This document shows positions 13,101 to 25,770 of a stretch of 64,000 nt of DNA, one piece after another. The DNA lies in the NCBI GenBank assembly GCA_025331565.1, contig JAFREQ010000037.1, positions 496,001 through 560,000 on the forward strand, in the 5' to 3' direction. The first letter of the stretch is position 1; each line of letters opens with the position of its first letter. The notes beneath the pieces were generated by a model. It searched no databases and was not told the DNA's origin. It saw nothing but the letters and a program-made list of their open reading frames with translations. The DNA is from Holacanthus passer. Lineage: Eukaryota; Chordata; Actinopteri; Pomacanthidae. A program made the translations under genes and the position numbers.

Positions 13101-14149
13101 AGACAGTAGCTAAAACTAGTTTAGCAGAATATCAATACTATAGATGAATAGATGTACATTCCTCTAAATTATGGACTGAAAATGAGTCAAAGGTCAAGAA
13201 AGGTACAATTAGAAATTTTGTTGTTCTTATCTATAATTCTAATCAGCCTGAAAAGACAAAAAAATTGAAGGCATTACAACCTCTTATCTGTAAAGCAGTT
13301 TGTTGGTCGGCCTGAAAATGTGTCACTGTCATGCTCTCTGCCATTGTGGGGCATTGTTGTCTCCAGCAGAGGCTCCTAAAGTTTTCGGCTTCTGACCCTT
13401 TAAAACATTCAAAAGGTAACTAAAACATGGCATCAAGAGTTATTTATCCTGTAAGCAAAGAGGGATTTTTGACCTCTCATGTTGTTTAATTTCACTCATT
13501 TTTAGAGACCTAAAGAGGTCAAACCACACAGTATTTCAGATAAGAAAACTAGTAAAGCAAAGATAAGAGAAATGTTTAAAAATGTGAACGGTCTTATGGA
13601 GCAGAAACATTTGTTGCAGGTTTCCCACATTGTGAATAGACCTGGGTTATTAAGGCTGTTTGCAGAGATAAACAGTAGCAATCAAGATAAAACCAGGTTA
13701 CAAGAAGGGGAAAAAAATATTTTGGACACACAGGCAAAACTAAATGAAACACAATATTTCATTTTTTACAAAAAGACATTATGTAGTAAACACAGGAAAT
13801 ATGTGAGTGGTTGCTGCAGCCAAGGGGATCTAACCCCTGATATTACTGTTTATCTTTGTTTTTCCTTCATGTGATAAGTCCGTCCTCTGGCCTACAAGCT
13901 GTTCTCTTGCCATAAATGTCATTGATCATGGGAGCTTTTAAAACTCCCTTCACATTAATATCGGCACTTATTTATTTAAACCCTTGTTGGTTTGATAGCA
14001 GCAGTGAAAACATGTGGATGTGCCTATATATGAGACAGTACGAAAGCCTGCTGCTGATAAAATGTTATTATTATTATAAGATACTCAAGTACAATTTTGG
14101 AGATAAAAACATCATAACTAATTTTTCACGTTTATTTTTTTCTCCTTAT
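7153..14149. other. Long non-coding stretch, mostly unique
   Basis: No gene is recognised. The 7800-8800 part is richer in C and CpG, pyrimidine-rich first and then CpG-bearing with a CA microsatellite. It carries frames of 151-152 codons without any recognisable domain, which I attribute to composition. 10660-10715 is an AATTA-rich simple sequence. The rest is AT-rich with no visible structure. Confidence 0.45.
8263..8280 (+). repeat. (AC)9 microsatellite
   Basis: Nine AC units preceded by an A run, inside a CpG-richer patch. Confidence 0.9.
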
Positions 14150-14720
14150 GACAGAACTGAGGCTTCAATAACTGAGAGACATTGCTGAGTTAAGAATTAG
14201 TTAGTAAGAATTATTTCATGATGATTTTATTTTTGATTTATTAGGTAAAAATTGTCAGTCAAAAATTACGAGATATTGACTCAAAACTAAGACATAGCAA
14301 GTCAAAGTTGAGAGATAATGAATCATAATCAAAATAACAAATCAAAGTTATGATATTCTTTATTTATTTTTCATCAGTATTTTCATCAGACATCAAATGT
14401 CTTTTCTTGGCAGACGTGGGCTTCCATGGGGAGAAGTATTCTTGAGTTCATTAGATTATTTATTTGCCTTAATAAATCAAGAAACAACAATACTCCTGGT
14501 GAATCATAATCATGACACACTTTCATGACAGTCTTTTTTTATTGTCAGAAATGGGCTTTCATGACTAAGAGATATTCTTGATTCTTGACTTTAACTTGAC
14601 TTAATAAATCAACATTATGAGATAGTAAGTCACTCGCTTTTCATGTTTAATTATTTTGCATATCATTTACTTCAGTAACGGAGAGACATTCTTAAATTCA
14701 ATTGTTTTGGTAACCTTTGC
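14150..14720. repeat. Old periodic repeat, unit about 130 bp
   Basis: The phrase GGCTTC-ATGACT-GAGA-ATTCTTGA recurs in degenerate form near 14161, 14418, 14553 and 14670. AATAAATCAA stretches and GTCAAAA/ATAATGA words lie between. Spacings are 258 (about two units), 135 and 114-117 bp. I recall the motif mix (GTCATAATTATGAGATA plus a GGGCTTCCAT phrase) from abundant teleost tandem-like repeats. The small frames here are shadows of it. Confidence 0.5.
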
Positions 14721-15339
14721 AATCTATAGAAATATCCAAGAGACTTGTGAGCTGCACATGCTGTATATCAAGCATGACGGCATTGGATATGTGCATTTTC
14801 TCATGGTTTTTATTAACTTGCAGGAGGTTTAAAGTTTAATGTGAGATGCTGAGAGGGAACGATTTACAGCCACATCCTGTTATCCCAAGGTTGCATATGA
14901 GGGAATGACCCACATGTGTTGGCAGGACACTCTAAGAAAATTCATCATCAACATTTTCGCTGAAAGAAACATGTCAGAACACACTTTCATAATGTCAACC
15001 CTCTCAGCCAGGAGACCCAAACGAGCGAGCTCGCTACACAAACACTTGAAGCATTCTTCATTCATATTTACCCTGGCGGAGGTCCAGGACAGTGCTATTT
15101 ATCACACAAACAAACAGGAAATACCTCTGGCATGCTCAAACTTTATCTCAGCATCAGCACAGTGGGGGGTCATGTGCACTGATCCACGCTGGAGTCCTGG
15201 GCCTGGAGTCAAACTGAGTGGCGGTGAAAGCTCCTCGTGCGTGAACGCGACGAGACGATGACGATGCACGTGCATTTTATTTTACTCCCCTCATTCAACA
15301 CTGAGACAGACGATAAGACAGGGATCTCTCTGACTGCTA

Positions 15340-15790
15340 GCCTGGCTAATCCACTTCGACAGCTGTGCGATGACATCAGGAATTAGTCGTTGCTCATGCA
15401 AATAGAGTGCATATGCTAATACTGGAGCTAATTGGTGGAAAGAGGAGGGGGGTTGTGGGAAGGCTTGTCATTTGGAAGTTAGCTGGATGGAGATGTGTGC
15501 CCACTCTGCTCTCAGCAGTCTGAAAGGCTTCCAGCAGCCCTTAGACTGAGCACTGAGATAACACCATTCAGTCTGGACTAATACAGATGGCAAATTTGTT
15601 GAGTCCTTACATCACTGCCACTTTGAGCAGATATGAATCGCTCATGCTTCACATAATGGATGCGATGAATACGTTGACATTTTTAATGCTAATACACTCG
15701 GTGAATACCATGATTATGAATAAACCGGTCAGGCAATAGCTGCCATTATCAGCACTGAACTACCATTATTGCAGTAAGATGCACTATCCA
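15340..15790. promoter_or_regulatory. Candidate enhancer with paired octamer-like sites
   Basis: A perfect POU octamer ATGCAAAT (15396-15403) is followed 17 bp downstream by ATGCTAAT (15413-15420), flanked by AATTAG and GCTAATTGG homeodomain-like words. Further on are TTTTTAATGCTAATAC (near 15680-15696) and ACCATTATTG. The block is free of visible repeats. Regulatory function is inferred from motif density only. Confidence 0.35.
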
Positions 15791-17673
15791 GGATATTGTG
15801 GCCTTTTTACAACAATTGCCATGTAGGCTGTATTGTGCGGAAAAGGTGATACATACACATGAAAAACAAGCAATGACGAAACAAATGGGTTTAGAATAGT
15901 TTCTGTGTCGCTACAGAAGCTGTGAATTTTGGGGGAGCTGCTGGTTCTGGAAATACCTGTAAATTCCCACATGATTATTATTTTAATGATGATACTAAAT
16001 GAAAATAATAATGAAAAAAATTAGAAACACTCCTGGATGATTTGAGTATACCACAAGGTCACTTATGTGTTTTACTTATTTCAACTTTGTTTCTAAGAGG
16101 TTGCGTTTTTGCACTCAGTCTGGTTCTCCACCAATGTGAATCGAAAATGGAGCAAATCCATCTAACACTGAATCCAAAAATGAAGTGAGGTACATTGAAT
16201 GTATTAACAGTTTTCAATAGGATGCAATCTTTAGCATCAACTTGTAAGTGGTGCTCATAATAGAATTGTAATTGGATGATTCTAACCTAAATGCTTCTAT
16301 AATGTAACGTAATGATACAGGTATGTTATGAAGTGCTTTAGCCCCTTACAATGTTCAGTTTTATGCCACTGACCACAGAAAAAGCACTTGCTTTTAAATG
16401 ACATTGTTCAAGTCACCAGCTTAACCATCTCTCTAAATCTGCATGTTCATTAAAGTTAGATGAAATAACTTTGTGAACAGCAGCCACTGTGGCCACATGT
16501 GATAATAACATTTGAGCTAAATGCTCAGATGCAGTCTAACAATAGCACAAGTGGACCCACTGATATTCTTTATACAGTACCGGATATTACATGCACAAGT
16601 ACAAGTAAGGCTGTAGCAGCAGAAGTAAAGATACTGAATTAAGCAAGAGAGAAAGTTTGCAGATGTGAAGGGAAGAAGGTATTTTTCTTCTTTCATAAGT
16701 ACAGTATCACTTTAATTCCATGTCATCAGATAACCCATGGTTTTATCTAATCATGGGTTAAATGAGACTACAAAACAGAACAAAACAACAAACCATAAAC
16801 CGAGTCCACTTTTTCCTGCACAAAGGGACCATCATGTTCTCTAAGATCCACTTTTCCTATAGTATGTTTGCTGTTGACAAGCCACCATTTTGTCCAGTAA
16901 GTAATCATCTGCTTAAATGCCTCCAGTCGTATCTTCACCTCTACATTGATGTAGCGTAGTTGACGAAAGTTAAATAAGGAAAATTGATTGTCTCACATGT
17001 AGCCTTTGCTCCTCTTGTTAAACTTCTGCTTTTTCCTCCCACTCTAATCTTCTCCATCGCTTCTGCTTTCCCACGGAGTTAGTGTTCCTCCAGTTCACAA
17101 ATGCTTACCTCATCGTATCTGACCGACCGTCTTACTGTCTGTGTTCATTCAACCAATCGGTTGTTGATTGTCGCTCTTTAAATGTCACTATGATCAAACC
17201 ACCATCTTTCAATTGTTCCACCAGTGTCTGGACTCTGGGGTGACCCCGTCCTTCATGGACCTACATTTAACGAACACGCAACATGTTGATGGAGTCTTAT
17301 TACCCATGTGATTCATTTCCAATTATTATCTCCTCATTGAACTAATTTCTTGGGTACAACCATGACAGTCAAGGTACCGTGGCCCCCAAACCCTGCTCTG
17401 CTGCAGACCACCAGCCGCTCAGCCAGTCAGTCGATCAAAGGACAAACCTCCTTGGCACTGTCTTGCTTCCTGGGTTCACATTTCCAGTTAACCAAACTGG
17501 TTATAATTAAGATGTCTGCCTGAGGATAAAGAGAGCAGAGCGAGAACTGGAGAGGAAAAAAAAAAAAGATCAGATCCTGGCTGGAGTTCAGTTTGCATTT
17601 GACCGCACACGCATATAAAGACACAAATATATGCATGCTTGTTTTATTATTCTCTCACTGACGCACTTGAGTG

Positions 17674-17705
17674 CACACACACACACACACACACATACAC
17701 ACACA
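17674..17705 (+). repeat. (CA)n microsatellite
   Basis: Eleven pure CA units, one T interruption, then more CA, running into an ATATAG stretch. Confidence 0.9.
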
Positions 17706-18298
17706 TATAGTATATAAAAAAATCAGAGAGCCTCTCTGTTACCAAGGTCTCCACCCAGACCACACAGACCTGGCTCCTCTGGAGGCCTGGCCCCGGGCTG
17801 CTCTGACCGGCTGGTTGGCTGGACGCAGAGCCACATCGGGGGGTCAGAGTTGAAGCCGGAGCTGTATTCCTGGCAGCAGATGCAGAGTTGACTGGCAGGG
17901 ACTAAACACCAATAGGCCAGGCTCCAACCCTCACCCCTCAGGGATTGTTGAGGTCAAGGACTACATCCAGTCTGGCTCCATTGGACATCAATGAACGCAC
18001 ACTGTCGGCATGGTGTGTCTGAGCTCATGTTTATTTCTCTCTCTGTGTCCCTATTTGAAACCAAATGACTCATTACAAGACATAAAAAAAACCCCTTGAT
18101 TTATTGATTGTCTCCATTTTAACATCAGTACATGCTGCATGTTGATGGTTTTTAGCTTCTACTTCTTTATAACAGCAGCTGTGAAATAAATCACTCTTCT
18201 ACAGAGAGAACAAGTGTATTAAACTGAATCCCTCACTTTGATATTTCAAATTTCTCGTAACTGTTCAAGTCATCTAAGTAAATTGTCCAGGAACACAT

Positions 18299-18316
18299 AC
18301 ACACACACACACACAC
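18299..18316 (+). repeat. (AC)9 microsatellite
   Basis: Nine AC units, followed by AAACACACAAG and an A run. Confidence 0.9.
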
Positions 18317-19358
18317 AAACACACAAGAAAAAAAAAAATAACAGGTTGTCAAAACTACAAATTTGCAGTGCTGGTTTATTTGATGTCCACCGAACCATTT
18401 GCAGGGTGTAACTTCTGATTGTTGCAATTTAAAGATGTACTTGTCACATCTGTCAAAGTGCTACTTGATGTTTTTTTTTTTACATCAATCTCTAAACATT
18501 TGAAAGACTTGACTAAAAAAAAATCCACTGATTCACTGATTGTAGGGAACCTGCCTCCTCTCTTACTCTTCTTGTGTAGTGTGCAGATGAATGACCATGA
18601 AAGGAGCTGTTGTCTATTTGAATCAAGACTCTTGAGTCTCTCAAGTGTGTTTGTTTAAATCCAAAGACCCATTACACACATTTTGGGATTCAGATGTTCT
18701 TCCTACATGTCTGTCCCATTTTCAGCCTAAACAGGCAATATATAAAAGTATGCTATAGGAGACATGATCCAAATATAACAAGAAATGTCTATTTATTTTA
18801 CTACTCCTTTTGTTCCCCATTGTTTCTCAGAAAATAACATGTAATTTTAAATTCATAGTTTCTGGCAATAATCCTGCAATTTGGTCCTACTGCATAAGGG
18901 AAATGAAGAAGTCAATTTGGCATTTTAATTGCTTTTAATTACTTCAAATTAATTGAGCGTTTTTGTCGGTGCACATCCGCTAAATGAGCCAAAACATGAA
19001 ATTTGTCTACCTGCAAGCATGCAATTCAACATGTATTAAGAATTACGCCTGCAATAATAAATGAACCTTATTAAGGTGGTTTTGAATGAACCAGTTAGAA
19101 TTGAGAAATTATTTCAAGGAAATTCATCTGGAAATCAGCAACTGCTCACAAACCACAATAAGAGGTGTCTCAGTATTTTATCTTTAATTTCTTTGCAATG
19201 ACCAAATGATGTACAAAAAGAAAGCACAAATTGAAATATCTGCTAAAGGAAGATTGTGCGAGACAGAGAAGCTAAGAAATGCACCTTATGGTGAGATCAA
19301 GGCTGAACATTCAGTATCAACTTTGAGCCTTAAACATGGTTGAGAAGGTCAAAGGCCA

Positions 19359-19475
19359 AAGCGTTTATTGTCATATGCACAGTTAAAAGAAACAAGTTTC
19401 CCTGTACAATGAAATTCTTCCTTCGCCTTCCTCTATGAACACTGTTGTGAGTTAAAAATGGAAAGTACAAAAAAT
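19359..19475 (-). mobile_element. LINE 3' tail fragment, CR1/L2-like
   Basis: Read on the minus strand, the block contains GAAGAATTTCATTGTACAGG, then GAAACTTGTTTC, then TGCATATGACAATAAAC. This is a tail I recall from L2/Maui-like LINEs of fish. Only the tail is present, so it is a severely 5'-truncated insertion; the upstream part continues as degenerate A-rich sequence. It differs from the tails at 39.3 and 58.2 kb and therefore represents another LINE family. Confidence 0.55.
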
Positions 19476-19939
19476 AGAGAATAAAATTAATTTAAAAATT
19501 AAACAAAATTAAAAAGATATACACAGGACATTAACAATAACAAGTCCTTGAAGTGTTTTAAATAATGAAACAACTTACATATAAAAACATTTAAAGTGAA
19601 ACACAAAAAGATGAGATTTCCTGGCAGCTCTAATTATAATTTATCAAACATATCGTGACATGTAACAGCTGTAACAGTAACTGATGGAGTACTCATGTCT
19701 TTCTTATGGCACATGTATGATACTTAATGAGCAGCATGTGTGATAGAAGCGTCATTTGTTGACAAATCTTTTTCTTTCTTATCTTTCACCAGCTTCTGCA
19801 AGCACGTTGCATTACCTCTCTGCCTGCTCTTATTGTATTTCCAGGAGCATGTTTGCTTGTTATTGAATGCGTAACACTATCAATGAAACATGAAGCTGCA
19901 GTATGATGCTCACTTTATTTTTAATACTGAAAAATCCCC

Positions 19940-20530
19940 AATGAATTCCAATGCGTTGAGATTTATTGACATCCCTGTGACGCTGCTGATTCACCGCTCC
20001 GGCGTGAACGTCGAGGGCCTTGAGGAGAGCCCCTTAAAAGTGTTTTCCATCGCTACTAACGCACTGCATATCTATGCATTTTTAATGGCTCAACCAGGCA
20101 TACTAATGTCACTGTAAATCCCACAAGATAGCACGTGTCATCACACATTCAGAAATTGACTATGATATGTAAATAGTTCAGTGATTAAAGGGCGACTGCA
20201 ATGGAATTTCCTTAACAAGATTAAATAAAAAAAACAAGTCCAAAAAAATCCCACTCACAAATCCTCTAAGTGGGGACACACATATCTGATTAAAAGTCCA
20301 GTCCATATTCAAATTAGTTCATTATGGACTCTCAGTCACGTACTGCCGTTGCATAGCGCAGATTATAATAGGTGGTTGCTAAAATTGGGATGTAAATCTA
20401 ATTATTGGAGTGTATTTCGAAGACTACTCATATCAGTCTTCCGTTCCTGCTGCACAAATCTCGCTCGCAGCAGCACCCTGGGACGGCCTGATCATGTAAA
20501 TCGCTGAGTGTTTTTAGTATGTACATATTT
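19940..20530. promoter_or_regulatory. Candidate conserved non-coding block
   Basis: Repeat-free, CpG-bearing sequence with TTTATTGACATC, GCATTTTTAATGGC, TCTAATTATTGG and GATCATGTAAATCGC. A 75-codon frame (19890-20117) spans part of it but matches no protein I know. Third-position patterns do not look coding. Conservation must be tested by alignment. Confidence 0.3.
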
Positions 20531-22600
20531 TAACATGTTAATCCGTCTGTCAGACCAAACGTAATGCTGACAAGGCCTTCTCCCCTCAGCGCTCTGTGGG
20601 CCAAGCCTGATACCGTGTGCGCTTTGCTCTGTCAGAGACGAAACATAAATAAACCATTTAATTCATCAATATTCAAACCAGACCTTGTCTATTTTACACA
20701 ACATTGTCTAAACAGTTACAAATCTGCGTTACAACCCTCCCCCCCCTCTTTCCTGTCTCATTTCTGTTCTGTCTGTGCTGCAGCTGCTATAGGTGGCAAA
20801 ACTCTGTACAAAAACTTAGCAAATGCGTCTTTATTCTGCTTCTCTGATCTCGGTGGCTCTCCCAGGGGAGCCAAAGTAGTTTCTGGCTAAACAACACTTG
20901 TTTTTTTGTGCTTTTCACTTCCATCCTCAGAAAGTGTTCCATCTGCACTGCTTGTCAGGTAACTGTGCCGACACATCTGCGGCTGGTTTAGGAACAGTGC
21001 AGCTGTGACCTCTGGTTTGATGTGCAAAAAGAAAACATCTAATATGGCATTCGCCATCTGCAGGGGAGTGGGGAGAAAAAGGGAAAGAGGGAGGTGGCGG
21101 GGGAGTGGAAAACAGAGAGAAGGAGCATTTAGAAATCCCCGCCATTTGTCGTCCCGGGTTGCTCGCTGCGATGGGAGGAAAAACACTGTATTTGTTCTGC
21201 GCTCATGCACTGGCTGCCTCCACTTTCTCTTCATTGGAATGGAAGCTTGGACAAGATAAATAAAATCCTGTAGCACTTTCACTTATATTGAATGTCACAT
21301 CTTGAATTTGTTTTCTTTCACTGTGGGATATGGGAACACTTTCTAATACACAGCTGCTGCATATAAATTTTATTTAAAACAATCTACTGTGTCAGAACAG
21401 ACTTGCCAGAGTCAGATTCCAATTCATTATAAACTGAGTGACTACAGATTGTTTCCCCCTCTCTTGATAACACAATCGATTACATGTTTGCCTCTCCAGA
21501 TTAGGGAGACATTTTTTATTGCTCACATCATGTATCAGATGTTGAACAAACATAGTTATGACACATGTCAGTGGCTTTTTTAATCCGTTATCTTCAGTGG
21601 AATGTGTCTGAAGCATGTGAACCCGCTGCACTGAACTTACATACGTGTGGAATGTCTGCATTTGTTTTGGACACAAAATGACGCCACAGAGCAGAGACGG
21701 ATTCTGAGCTGTCGGCCCTTTGGTTGTTTCGGCTCTCCTCTGGGCCTCATACATGTTTGCATTCAGCCGCCTGAGAGTTGATCTGGAGGGGGCTGACAGG
21801 TAGGCTGATGAGAGTCCCTGTGGTAGTGCCTCTTACATTGCAATGGGATTAACATAGTGGCAGAGGCATGTGCATGAGAGAGAGAGTGTGTGTGCGTGTT
21901 GTTGTGTGTGTCTGTGCTTTAGGTGGAAGGGCGGACAGAGGGTGGGGACTGGGAGTTAAGCCGAGACCAGACACCCTGTGGTGCTGGCGTCAGACTGGTA
22001 CTGAGTTTCTTACACACTCACTAACTCACACACACACACAAACACACTCACGCACACAAGGCGAAAGCTGAACACAAGCCCAAGTCGTTATCTCTCCCCA
22101 GTGTTGGTCAACAGCAGACAGCCATGTGTTCAGTCTCCACACGTTTCAGTATAAATTAAGTGGAGAACGCAAATCCAGATTTTACTCATTTGTTCAAACC
22201 GCAATTTTCAACCTGATCAAGCTTTTGCAGATGTGCAAAAAATAATATTATATTAAGAGCATATGTTGGAAAGTGCTCGTATTTTAGCGCCACATTAGCT
22301 GTCAGGATTGCATTATAATGAGTTGGGGTTTTTTCTAACAAGGTAGGTCTGCAACTTCAATGATGGGTTTAGATTTAGTCCGACTGAAATTGAAATTAAT
22401 TTCAAATAAATTACCCCCCAAAAATAGATGAAATAGAAAATAGAAAAATAGATGCTAATTCCCATCTGTTCACTTCCTATGTTCCTCTGTGCGTTTTGTC
22501 ATTATTTGAATAACAGGGTAATGCATAGAGTGATGACACATTGCTGCGTCTGGTCATTATGTGGAGGAACACAGCACCGGAGTGTGTGAAAGCTCCCAAA
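20531..22600. other. Unique non-coding sequence
   Basis: No gene recognised. A 131-codon minus-strand frame near 20887-21282 overlaps plus-strand frames in a purine-rich stretch and has no domain. GT/GA-rich simple sequence lies at 21875-21916 and CA-rich sequence at 22027-22040. Confidence 0.5.
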
Positions 22601-23460
22601 GACTATGTTTACATGCACACTAATATTCCACTATTATTTCCAATATGACTATTTTCCGAGTTTGAGTTGGCCTTATTCCGAACGTAGCATTTTCCGATTA
22701 AGACACAAAAGGATACATCAATATTATTCATGTTTTGGGAGCATTCTTAGGACATTCACACAGCACATTCAGAGTATGTGATTGGGTTTTGGCCTCTTGC
22801 CTGTTCATGGTCAGCTCTGTGCTGTAAACAGACAACTAGAAAACAGTTTGCAAGGCTGGAGTAGAGAGGTACGAAAGAAAGGCCCACATTTCTGCCTGGA
22901 AGGAGAAACACACCTACTTTTCAATATTATGAAAGACTTGAATATTAACAGGTTTTTGGATATGCACAAATACTGCAACGCCGACCTTTCCAAGAAGGTG
23001 GTTAAATGAATTAAACAGGAAGGCTGCGTTCGCCACCATTAGAAAACTTTGATGCAAGGATGCAAAATGACTCACTTTGCCATATTTTGATGGGATGAAC
23101 AGCATGATAGGGCATCGACACCTGTCAAACACAGTCGATAATGGCGCCGATTCACTGGCCCTGGTAAAATGGACCAGATGATGCTGCTAAGAGTAGTGTT
23201 AGAGAAAAGGACAACTAGGAAGCCAAATGGCTTTGTTAGGCTAAATGAGTTGTTGGTTAATGGTGTGTTCATGGATTATAACAGCCATCGGGGACAGAAT
23301 AAGATGAGTATGAGACAGTGAATGGATGAATGTGTAATAAGTCATTTTAATGTCTGGGTCCATGCAAACAGCAAATATTAGTGGATTCATTTTCTCATTT
23401 TCGTTAGCCATTAGCCAATAAGAGCCAAAACCAGAATATTTTGAGCAAGTAAACGTAGTC
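22601..23460 (+). mobile_element. Decayed DNA transposon with terminal inverted repeats, Harbinger-like
   Basis: The left end GACTATGTTTACATGC (from 22601) is mirrored by the right end, whose reverse complement reads GACTACGTTTACTTGC (ending 23460); matching continues to about 28 bp. Phrases such as GGCCTTATTCCGAA after the left end are typical of a dispersed fish/frog repeat I recall. The interior carries a frameshifted Myb/SANT-like domain, as in the accessory protein of PIF/Harbinger elements. No clear target-site duplication is seen (AAA left, AGT right). No transposase is present, so it is a non-autonomous or internally deleted copy, about 860 bp. The superfamily is inferred from the domain only. 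Confidence 0.6.
22860..23180 (+). pseudogene. Broken Myb/SANT-like (trihelix/MADF-like) DNA-binding domain relic
   Basis: The frame open from 22782 to 23009 ends in a segment containing EGETHLLFNIMKDLNINRF and DLSKKVVK. It resembles the pattern of Myb/SANT-like domains in Harbinger-associated proteins: an aromatic/acidic start, LL..., a conserved RFLD, and a K-rich third helix. A TGA follows. The frame then shifts: from 23080 another frame reads PYFDGMNSMIGHR, matching the C-terminal 'P-F-D-x-L-x-x-x-L-G' signature that follows such domains. At least one frameshift and one stop separate the two pieces, so no intact protein is made. The canonical tryptophan of helix 1 appears to be replaced by cysteine. 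It lies within the terminal inverted repeats of a transposon and was probably its cargo rather than a host gene. Confidence 0.5.
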
Positions 23461-24223
23461 AGTACAACAGGTATTGGAATAATATGAACAAAGAGCGGCA
23501 TCAGCAATTAGCAGATCAGTGATAATGTTAGCATGCTAGGCTAGCTAGCTAGTTTCCACTTTCTGAATACAAACATAACATGGTGGTTCCTCCCACTTGT
23601 TGAATGCTATAAAGGGACAGAGATCAATAACAGTTCATAACCAATCGCACCACTTGTGTGCAGAATTATAGCAAATTTAAAACGTTTTGTTGTTGCAGAT
23701 GTCAAAAATAATCCAAAATTGACCCAGAAATTAAATGTGAGTTTATTAATTCGTGATTGCATGTTTCATTGCCCAAATGCACCTTGGGAGTTAACTTCTT
23801 GTTTTGGACACAGTCTTGAACCTTTTGACTTTTAAACAAAGAATGTGATATTTTCCAACACAGTTGCTTATCTTTTGTCCTGATGACACAACCTGGAGAG
23901 GTTCCCACACATCCAAACTATAAAAGTGCATCCAAGCGTTGAAGAGGCTTCAAGCTCACATCTTTAACTTCTGAAAAATGGAAAAATATGCACAATGGCT
24001 GCAGTATTATTACACGTCTGCTCACACAAAAAGGAAGGAGGCTTCACATTTCTTTTTGACTTTTAAAAAAAGGATCACTCTTTGTGAGTGACGAAACACA
24101 CACACACAGACAGAGGATTGCAATTTCTCAAAACATCATGATGAAAAAACACGTTAATGGTTTTCTGAACATGACATATAAATGTGTTGTACTGAAGTTA
24201 AACTGTCGGTACCCACTGTCGGG

Positions 24224-24245
24224 ACACGGCGTCTCTCCGCCGTGT
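24224..24245. repeat. GC-rich perfect hairpin
   Basis: ACACGGCG (24224-24231), a TCTCTC loop, and CGCCGTGT (24238-24245). The 8-bp stem has six G/C pairs in an AT-rich neighbourhood. Just upstream ACTGTCGG is repeated twice. Function unknown. Confidence 0.6.
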
Positions 24246-25450
24246 TGTTGAGTCATGGTATTGTCTCGGCTGAGCAACTGTTATGACAGTTTGTGTGGGT
24301 GTTGACATTAGGAAATGAAGCTCCGTGACTCGACATTAAATTATTCAGCACAAATAGAAGAGAAGAAATGAGATAACCTGAACTCAAGAAAATATTGCAC
24401 AAATCCGACGAACATTTGAGTCACCGTGACTCCTCGTGTGTCAGCTACGAGGAGGAGGCGTTGATTATAGCTGTGGAATGTGAGGATGACACGACATGTT
24501 CTTTTGATATCCATTTGCTGAATGGTAGCCCTATTTATTTATTCTATTCTATTTTATTCTATTCCTCCTTGACCTCTCTCATCAGCCACACATTTCTATC
24601 AATAGGTCTGATGCTGAGTCAGTGCTTTAAGATGCTAAATTAGCTGTCTGACACCAGTAATCATAACATGCTCACACAGACTTTGATCACAGGTTTTGTT
24701 CCATCTAATAAGGAGTTGATCACTAACTAAACCTCATGAACTTCTGCATGCTTTCAGTACAAAGTCACCACATCGTGACTCACTGTCTGCAGGATGGAGC
24801 TGTTTACGTAAATGAGAAAGTATACTGAATGAAATGGGAATAAACTGGGGGCGTATTCTGAAGTCAGTGTTGGCACATGCTCGGTGGTGATGTGCAGCAT
24901 ACGAAACTTTTCACATCTCCATCTTGGACTAGGATTAAAAGTAGCCCATTAATAGAGAAATGCTGAGCCCATCCTTGCTGCCAAAGCTTCCCTGCCTCCA
25001 TAGCGAGGGCAGGGCGCCGAAGTCTCCGCTCTGAGGATGAGGCGGGCAACAAACAAAACTGTCCAAACTCCAGATTGCCTTCAGCAAGAGCACACTGCAT
25101 GCCGCATCTTCTACGAGTTTAATGGAGAATGACCATCCATCTGAATTTGTGAGGTCACACTGTGAGATATACAGAGAGAGAGAGAGCGGCAAAATGTACA
25201 TCTTTTCACCGCTTGGCAGTGAGCAACTGGAAGCCTTTGTCTCGTTACACGCATGCTCCCAGTAGCAATGACCTCACAGACTTACCCAATTATTCATTCA
25301 TCTTCTCTACCTTTTTAATTATTTTCAGGGTCACAACGGGCTCGATCAGATCCTAAGTGATACCATGGAAACAGATACAGATAGGGAGCTAGCTGTTCTG
25401 ATCTAATGTACTCTGACTGATCTGCCTGAAGAGACTAATGCTCAAATTGT

Positions 25451-25470
25451 AAAAAAAAAAAAAAAAAAAA
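25451..25470 (+). repeat. (A)20 homopolymer
   Basis: Twenty A residues. No LINE or SINE body is recognisable upstream, so it is treated as simple sequence. Confidence 0.9.
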
Positions 25471-25753
25471 GTTAGTGTAGGCAAAATACATGTAAATCCA
25501 GTCCAAAAGAGGGTGAGGGTGGGACAAAAGCGCCAGAGCCGAGAATAAAACCTGGGCCCCTTTTTCTGCAAGGAGACAGCTCTAAATGTGTGCACAGATA
25601 GAATATGAAGCAAATATTTTCCTTGCATGATTGTGCAAATGTAACCACTGGATTCTTTAGACTATACATGTCTATTTGCCCCCAAACAGTCCATTTTGAG
25701 CTGTCTACTTGTGTATGTAGGGACTGTACGTTTGGAGTTCTTGCCCCCATATG

Positions 25754-25770
25754 TTTTTTTTTTTTTTTTT
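25754..25770 (+). repeat. (T)17 homopolymer
   Basis: Seventeen T residues; no associated retroelement is recognised. Confidence 0.9.

Larger units (their letters stand above)
15791..19358. other. Unique non-coding sequence with two CA microsatellites
   Basis: No gene recognised. It includes a hairpin-forming perfect inverted repeat, TAACCCATG (16731-16739) with CATGGGTTA (16752-16760), and CA tracts near 17.7 and 18.3 kb. Confidence 0.5.

Noticed and set aside
16731..16760. Perfect 9-bp inverted repeat TAACCCATG/CATGGGTTA with a 12-nt loop.
   Set aside because: A few such hairpins are expected by chance in 64 kb; no other support.
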